8,991 nucleotides of DNA, from positions 1-8,991 of the forward strand of contig JBBITX010000049.1 of the NCBI GenBank assembly GCA_037440545.1. The letters are read 5' to 3'. The translations under genes and the position numbers were made by a program. Every line of letters starts with the position of its first letter. Within the stretch, counting starts at the first letter, position 1. The DNA comes from JAVZIQ01 sp037440545 (GTDB lineage Archaea > Thermoproteota > Bathyarchaeia > Bathyarchaeales > Bathycorpusculaceae). The notes beneath the pieces are model-generated. The model saw only the letters and a program-made list of their open reading frames with translations, ran no database searches and was not told the origin of the DNA. This document shows, in pieces, positions 5,871 to 8,991 of the stretch.

Positions 5871-7699
5871 GTTTCTAATTTCACCTGTTTTCTAAGCTGA
5901 TCTGCTACATCGCTTAAACCAAGCTTGTTGAGCGTTGTGATTGTAGGTATACCCCTTTCATCCCAGCCTCTTTTTCTATAGTAAATTCTAAGCATACTCT
6001 CATACTTTGCCTTATCAAGCTTTGCACCTTTTAAGGCGCCTTTTGTTAATGGTTCTTCAAACCATCTTTGAGGAGGGTAGTCCATTTCACTGGTCCAGTT
6101 TTTGCCGTATTCACGTATCCAAAATGCACGGATTAACGTGTAAACCCTGTCAGCTATGAGGTTAAGGTTTTCCCAACTTAGTTCTAATCCTGTGGCTGCG
6201 TGTACAAACTTTGGGTACCATTCGAGTTCAAAGCCAAGCTCAACCCATGGAAGCCTGCAAACGGTTGCATTTTCGAAGAAGCCTCCACGAAGGCGCTGAA
6301 GTTCAATGACCTTGTCAACTTTTCCTTGGCTGTACTCCTCTCTTCCAGTTTTAACCTCCCATGAAATCACCCAAGCGTCTTTATGGTGGGCCCCTATAGG
6401 GCTTGTACCATATGAAAGTGCCATAGCAGGGGCAGCGTGGCAGTCATAGGCGGAAATTTCAAGGCCTTTCACGTGCATGGCCCAGCATTTAGAGTCTCTT
6501 CCAAATTTTTCAGAGGCAAAACAGACGCCTTCAGCGAGGACTGCTCCTAGACCTCTTTTGAATGCTATATCTTCAATTAATGCTTTAGCCAAATCATAGT
6601 CTCCCCATGAAATTTTCTCCTCTAAAATTTTCTTTTCCGAGGCTTCCATGGCGAAGCCTATGACGTTGCCTAAAGAGATCGTGTCAAGTCCAAGTTCGTC
6701 TGCAACCCTGTTCAGAGCTGCAACTTTCTCTAGGTTGTCTACGCCGATGTTTGAGCCCAGCATGGCTACATTCTCGTAATCAAGCTCCGACTCTTTTCCT
6801 TCAGAATCCTTGACCACGTTGCCGCAGGTCATGTTACAGTTTGGGCAGCCCCTCTGAGAAAACTTAATTTTTTCCATGGCAAAGCCTCCAATAGAATCTG
6901 CGCCTTCAAAAACTCCCTCTTTATAGTTGAATGTTGGCAGTACGCTGTTCTCTTGGCTCCATTCAAGAGTCATCATTGTTCCCTGCCTCTTCCAAAAGGC
7001 ATAGTTCGGCTTAGCCAAAATTTCTTGGTATGCCTCTGCACCCAGCTCTTTCAGAGCTTTAGGATGCGCTGCCTGCAATTCACCTGTTCCCTCTATTACT
7101 ACAGCCTTCAGATTCTTAGAACCCATAACAGCGCCGATTCCAGGTCTTCCCCCAGCCCTCCCCTTCTGAGATGAAACATTCGCAAACTTTACAAGGTTCT
7201 CTCCAGCTTGTCCTATAACTAAAATTCCAGCGGTAGATCCGTACAGGCTTCTTAGTTTTTCCTCAGCTTTAAAGGTGTTTAAACCCCATAAATCCTCGGC
7301 GTTGACAAACTCTGTCTTTTCATCTTGAACTAAGAGGAATTTAGGACTTTCTGCTTTTCCCTCAATTATTATGGCGTCATAACCTGCCCTACGCATTTGA
7401 ACAGCTGCATACGTCCCAATGCTTCCATCTCCATAGCTTCCTGTAAGTGGGCTTTTGGCGGCAACAACAAGCTTGCCACTTGAGGGTAAGGCGAAGCCTG
7501 TTAAAGGACCAGCTGCTAACACCAGCTTGTTTTCAGGGGAAAGAGGATCTACTCCGGCTGCAAGCTCATCCCATAGAATTTTAGCAGCGAACCCCCTACC
7601 TCCAAAGAATTTTTCAGCCATTTCAACGTCGTAATTCTGGAATGCGGCCTTTTGTTTTGACAGGTTCACCCTTAAGAATCGGCCGTTCCAACCATACAT
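5867..7699 (-). CDS. aor: Tungsten-containing aldehyde:ferredoxin oxidoreductase family protein
   Basis: The protein has 610 aa, against about 605 for Pyrococcus furiosus AOR. The family oxidises aldehydes to carboxylic acids with ferredoxin as acceptor, using a tungsto-bispterin and one [4Fe-4S] cluster in the cytoplasm. The N-terminal domain shows YGWNGRFLRVNLS (2-14), FFGGRGFAAKILWDEL (31-46), AGPLTG (63-68) and AAKSPLTGSYGDGSIG (80-95), with RAGGRPGIGAVMGSKNLKAV (181-200). Cluster ligands are C285-x2-C288-x3-C292 and C481. The first pterin motif DELGLD (334-339) is intact. The second, normally DxxGxC, reads ENATVC (476-481). H438 aligns with the active-site histidine of AOR. ATG 7699 follows a G-rich GGGGATGG. 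The exact aldehyde substrate cannot be told from sequence, since FOR, GAPOR and WOR paralogues share this architecture. No ferredoxin or pterin-biosynthesis gene is adjacent. Confidence 0.92.
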   Translation of the reverse strand: MYGWNGRFLRVNLSKQKAAFQNYDVEMAEKFFGGRGFAAKILWDELAAGVDPLSPENKLVLAAGPLTGFALPSSGKLVVAAKSPLTGSYGDGSIGTYAAVQMRRAGYDAIIIEGKAESPKFLLVQDEKTEFVNAEDLWGLNTFKAEEKLRSLYGSTAGILVIGQAGENLVKFANVSSQKGRAGGRPGIGAVMGSKNLKAVVIEGTGELQAAHPKALKELGAEAYQEILAKPNYAFWKRQGTMMTLEWSQENSVLPTFNYKEGVFEGADSIGGFAMEKIKFSQRGCPNCNMTCGNVVKDSEGKESELDYENVAMLGSNIGVDNLEKVAALNRVADELGLDTISLGNVIGFAMEASEKKILEEKISWGDYDLAKALIEDIAFKRGLGAVLAEGVCFASEKFGRDSKCWAMHVKGLEISAYDCHAAPAMALSYGTSPIGAHHKDAWVISWEVKTGREEYSQGKVDKVIELQRLRGGFFENATVCRLPWVELGFELEWYPKFVHAATGLELSWENLNLIADRVYTLIRAFWIREYGKNWTSEMDYPPQRWFEEPLTKGALKGAKLDKAKYESMLRIYYRKRGWDERGIPTITTLNKLGLSDVADQLRKQVKLET

Positions 7700-7712
7700 G
7701 CCATCCCCATCC
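7700..7712 (-). promoter_or_regulatory. G-rich ribosome binding region of the AOR gene
   Basis: The minus strand reads GGATGGGGATGGC directly before ATG 7699. GGGG/GGATGG is Shine-Dalgarno-like at about 5 nt spacing. Two nearby upstream ATGs in this stretch are in another frame, so they do not change the start. Confidence 0.45.
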
Positions 7713-7745
7713 TTTAAACGATGAACTGAATATTATCACTTCAAA

Positions 7746-7754
7746 ATTAATAAA
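7746..7754 (-). promoter_or_regulatory. Candidate TATA box of the AOR gene
   Basis: The minus strand TTTATTAAT, centred near 7750, would start transcription about 25 nt before ATG 7699, leaving room for the G-rich ribosome binding region. A TTTAAA at 7714-7719 is too close to the start codon to be the TATA box. Confidence 0.4.
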
Positions 7755-7815
7755 ACTTCACTATTTTCCTTCTGTTGTAAACCCAAAACTGAGATAGATG
7801 AGACTGTTTAAATGC

Positions 7816-7837
7816 GTCTTTAAGTCTTTAAGTCTTT
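7816..7837. repeat. 8-bp tandem repeat, 2.75 copies
   Basis: GTCTTTAA occurs at 7816-7823 and 7824-7831, followed by a partial copy GTCTTT at 7832-7837. It lies in the divergent spacer between the AOR gene and the surface-protein gene. It may be replication slippage or a stacked binding site. Confidence 0.8.
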
Positions 7838-7849
7838 GCATCACAGCCC

Positions 7850-7861
7850 TTTAAATTTAAA
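7850..7861. repeat. 12-bp A/T palindrome TTTAAATTTAAA
   Basis: This perfect palindrome in the divergent spacer is TATA-like on both strands. It could serve as a TATA element for a long-leadered transcript in either direction, or simply reflect AT-rich composition. No stronger claim is possible. Confidence 0.35.
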
Positions 7862-7929
7862 TTCTGGGGTGGGGCTTTCAGAAATTGGAAAATAATCTGT
7901 TGTTGTTTGTTAAATAAAAGAAAGGAATG

Positions 7930-7937
7930 TTTATCTA
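7930..7937 (+). promoter_or_regulatory. Candidate TATA box of the surface-protein gene
   Basis: TTTATCTA, preceded by purine-rich GGAATG, would start transcription near 7959-7960, about 26 nt before ATG 7986 and upstream of the Shine-Dalgarno sequence. TTAAATAA just upstream (around 7910-7918) is an alternative. Confidence 0.3.
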
Positions 7938-7974
7938 TTCCAAAAGAATGAAATTAAAATACCCTTTCAGCGTT

Positions 7975-7980
7975 GAGGGA
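7975..7980 (+). promoter_or_regulatory. Shine-Dalgarno sequence of the surface-protein gene
   Basis: GAGGGA lies 5 nt before ATG 7986. It supports this start for a gene that cannot be checked by family length. Confidence 0.7.
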
Positions 7981-7985
7981 AAGTC

Positions 7986-8991
7986 ATGCGTTTATGGACG
8001 GATGTTAAAGCTCTTTCAACGATTGCAATTATACTCATTATACTGATATCTGCGGTGATTGGAGGGATAATCACGTATGCTTTTACAATAGCCACCTACA
8101 TTAGAATTCCTGAAGGAACAACTGTTACAATAACCCGGGTCTATTTCGACAAGGAGAACGCTAACTCATTCAAGATCTGCATCTTAAATCCATCTTATTC
8201 TCCATCCAATGTAGAAATTTCAAGGATAGCTGTGAGCTTAAAGGGTGAAGGAAAACTTTACGATATCGTTGAAACGTATCCTTCAATTGAAAATGGAATA
8301 GTCGTTCCAATAGGTGAGTTTCTTAATATAACATGTTCAATGGTTAGAAGGGATAACGCCTCCATTAAATGGGGGTTGTTTGCAGGCGAGTTCGCAGGTG
8401 AAACTGTAATTTTACATGTGTTCTCTTCAAACTCAACTGGTTCAAACCTGGAGGCTAAACTTCCCCTTGTTAAGTTGAGTATTAATGGAGATTTCAACCC
8501 CAAAGTCTCGTTTAGAAGGTTTAATGTGACATTGGCAAACGATTTGAATTCAGAAGTAAACCTAACAGTTAACGAAGTATTATTCTCAAATATAGAGGTT
8601 GAGGGAATGATGCCTAACGTAAGCGAAAAGCCCTTAACTATTCATAATAACGAGTCTGTCCGTTTAGTTTTTAATGGAAGTTGGCATGGAAAGTCCCGGA
8701 CTAACATCACAGTTAACACTAAACAGGGATATGTTTTCTGTAAAGAGTTTAGATTAGAAGGAGCCAACGCCACCATTCAAGAGGTAACATTTGATGAAGA
8801 AGAAACAGGACACTTTAATGTAAGTATTTTTAACCACGCTGAATCAGCCAACTATGTGAACGTCACAAAGATTGAGTGCAAATTAGAAGATGGAAACACA
8901 CTTCAATTTGACTTTGACTCTGTAGGCATACTGCCTAATTCAACAAAAACTTTTAAGGTTAACTTTAACTGGGCAAATTATAGAGAAAAGA
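7986..8991 (+). CDS. Pilin-signal-like, glycosylation-rich repeat surface protein (unrecognised, 3'-truncated)
   Basis: The frame is open from ATG 7986 to the window end, with 335 codons visible and no stop. I do not recognise a named family. The short basic N-terminus MRLWTDVK is followed by one hydrophobic helix (about 9-37, STIAIILIILISAVIGG). K8-A9-L10-S11 fits the class III (archaeal prepilin peptidase) cleavage pattern [KR][GA] before a hydrophobic stretch, but a plain signal anchor is equally possible. The rest is predicted extracellular and beta-rich. Residues 46-85 and 261-300 align without gaps (13 of 40 identical, including VxFDxE and FxxxIxN), and the middle segment from about 161 shows a looser copy, FNVTLAN near 179-185. 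There are thirteen N-x-S/T sequons (N114, N124, N149, N180, N192, N211, N222, N230, N240, N261, N278, N292, N318) and four cysteines (65, 117, 252, 298). A cell-surface role such as adhesion or a pilus- or S-layer-associated protein is inferred. It is divergent from the AOR gene. Confidence 0.8.
   Translation, partial: MRLWTDVKALSTIAIILIILISAVIGGIITYAFTIATYIRIPEGTTVTITRVYFDKENANSFKICILNPSYSPSNVEISRIAVSLKGEGKLYDIVETYPSIENGIVVPIGEFLNITCSMVRRDNASIKWGLFAGEFAGETVILHVFSSNSTGSNLEAKLPLVKLSINGDFNPKVSFRRFNVTLANDLNSEVNLTVNEVLFSNIEVEGMMPNVSEKPLTIHNNESVRLVFNGSWHGKSRTNITVNTKQGYVFCKEFRLEGANATIQEVTFDEEETGHFNVSIFNHAESANYVNVTKIECKLEDGNTLQFDFDSVGILPNSTKTFKVNFNWANYREK

Noticed and set aside
8258..8503. Minus-strand 81-codon open frame
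   Set aside because: It is opposite the long open surface-protein frame, which has a Shine-Dalgarno sequence, a signal helix and internal repeats; the minus frame has none of these.

Overview
This window is an archaeal chromosome segment. Four things show this. It holds the 3' end of an aIF5B-type initiation factor gene, an archaeal cofactor-independent phosphoglycerate mutase of the ApgM family, and an archaeal/eukaryotic-type prolyl-tRNA synthetase with a C-terminal cysteine-rich domain. It also has A/T-rich TATA-like boxes about 24-30 nt upstream of several starts, some of which look leaderless. Base composition is moderately AT-rich. A tungsten-type aldehyde:ferredoxin oxidoreductase suggests an anaerobe that ferments peptides or organic carbon. 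A Bathyarchaeia-like or related TACK lineage would fit, but that placement is an inference and not something the sequence proves.

Layout. 1-1197 (+) is the C-terminal two thirds of aIF5B, cut by the window edge. It converges on 1223-1843 (-), a 5-formyl-THF cyclo-ligase-fold protein closest to the MTHFSD-like subgroup. Next come 1966-2613 (-), a DUF1028 protein, and a ~340 bp spacer with an 18-bp tandem duplication but no convincing gene. 2953-4197 (-) is apgM, read from a TTG start with a strong TATA box. Its ~230 bp divergent spacer with proS holds a 14-bp perfect palindrome, two opposed TATA boxes and a ~120 nt proS leader with a possible 8-codon upstream ORF and a hairpin. proS (4428-5870, +) and an AOR gene (5867-7699, -) converge so tightly that their two TAG stops share one CTAG. 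After a 286 bp AT-rich spacer, 7986-8991 (+) is the 5' part of an unrecognised gene, open at the window end.

How they work together. aIF5B and ProRS are translation housekeeping. ApgM is the phosphoglycerate mutase step of glycolysis/gluconeogenesis. The AOR would oxidise aldehydes and pass electrons to ferredoxin, and the cyclo-ligase-like protein may act in one-carbon cofactor metabolism. The genes sit mostly as separate transcription units, and no operon-type metabolic cassette is evident.

The most novel item is the last gene. It encodes a surface protein whose N-terminus fits an archaeal class III (type IV pilin-like) signal. That is followed by at least three related beta-rich domains carrying 13 N-glycosylation sequons in the visible 335 residues.
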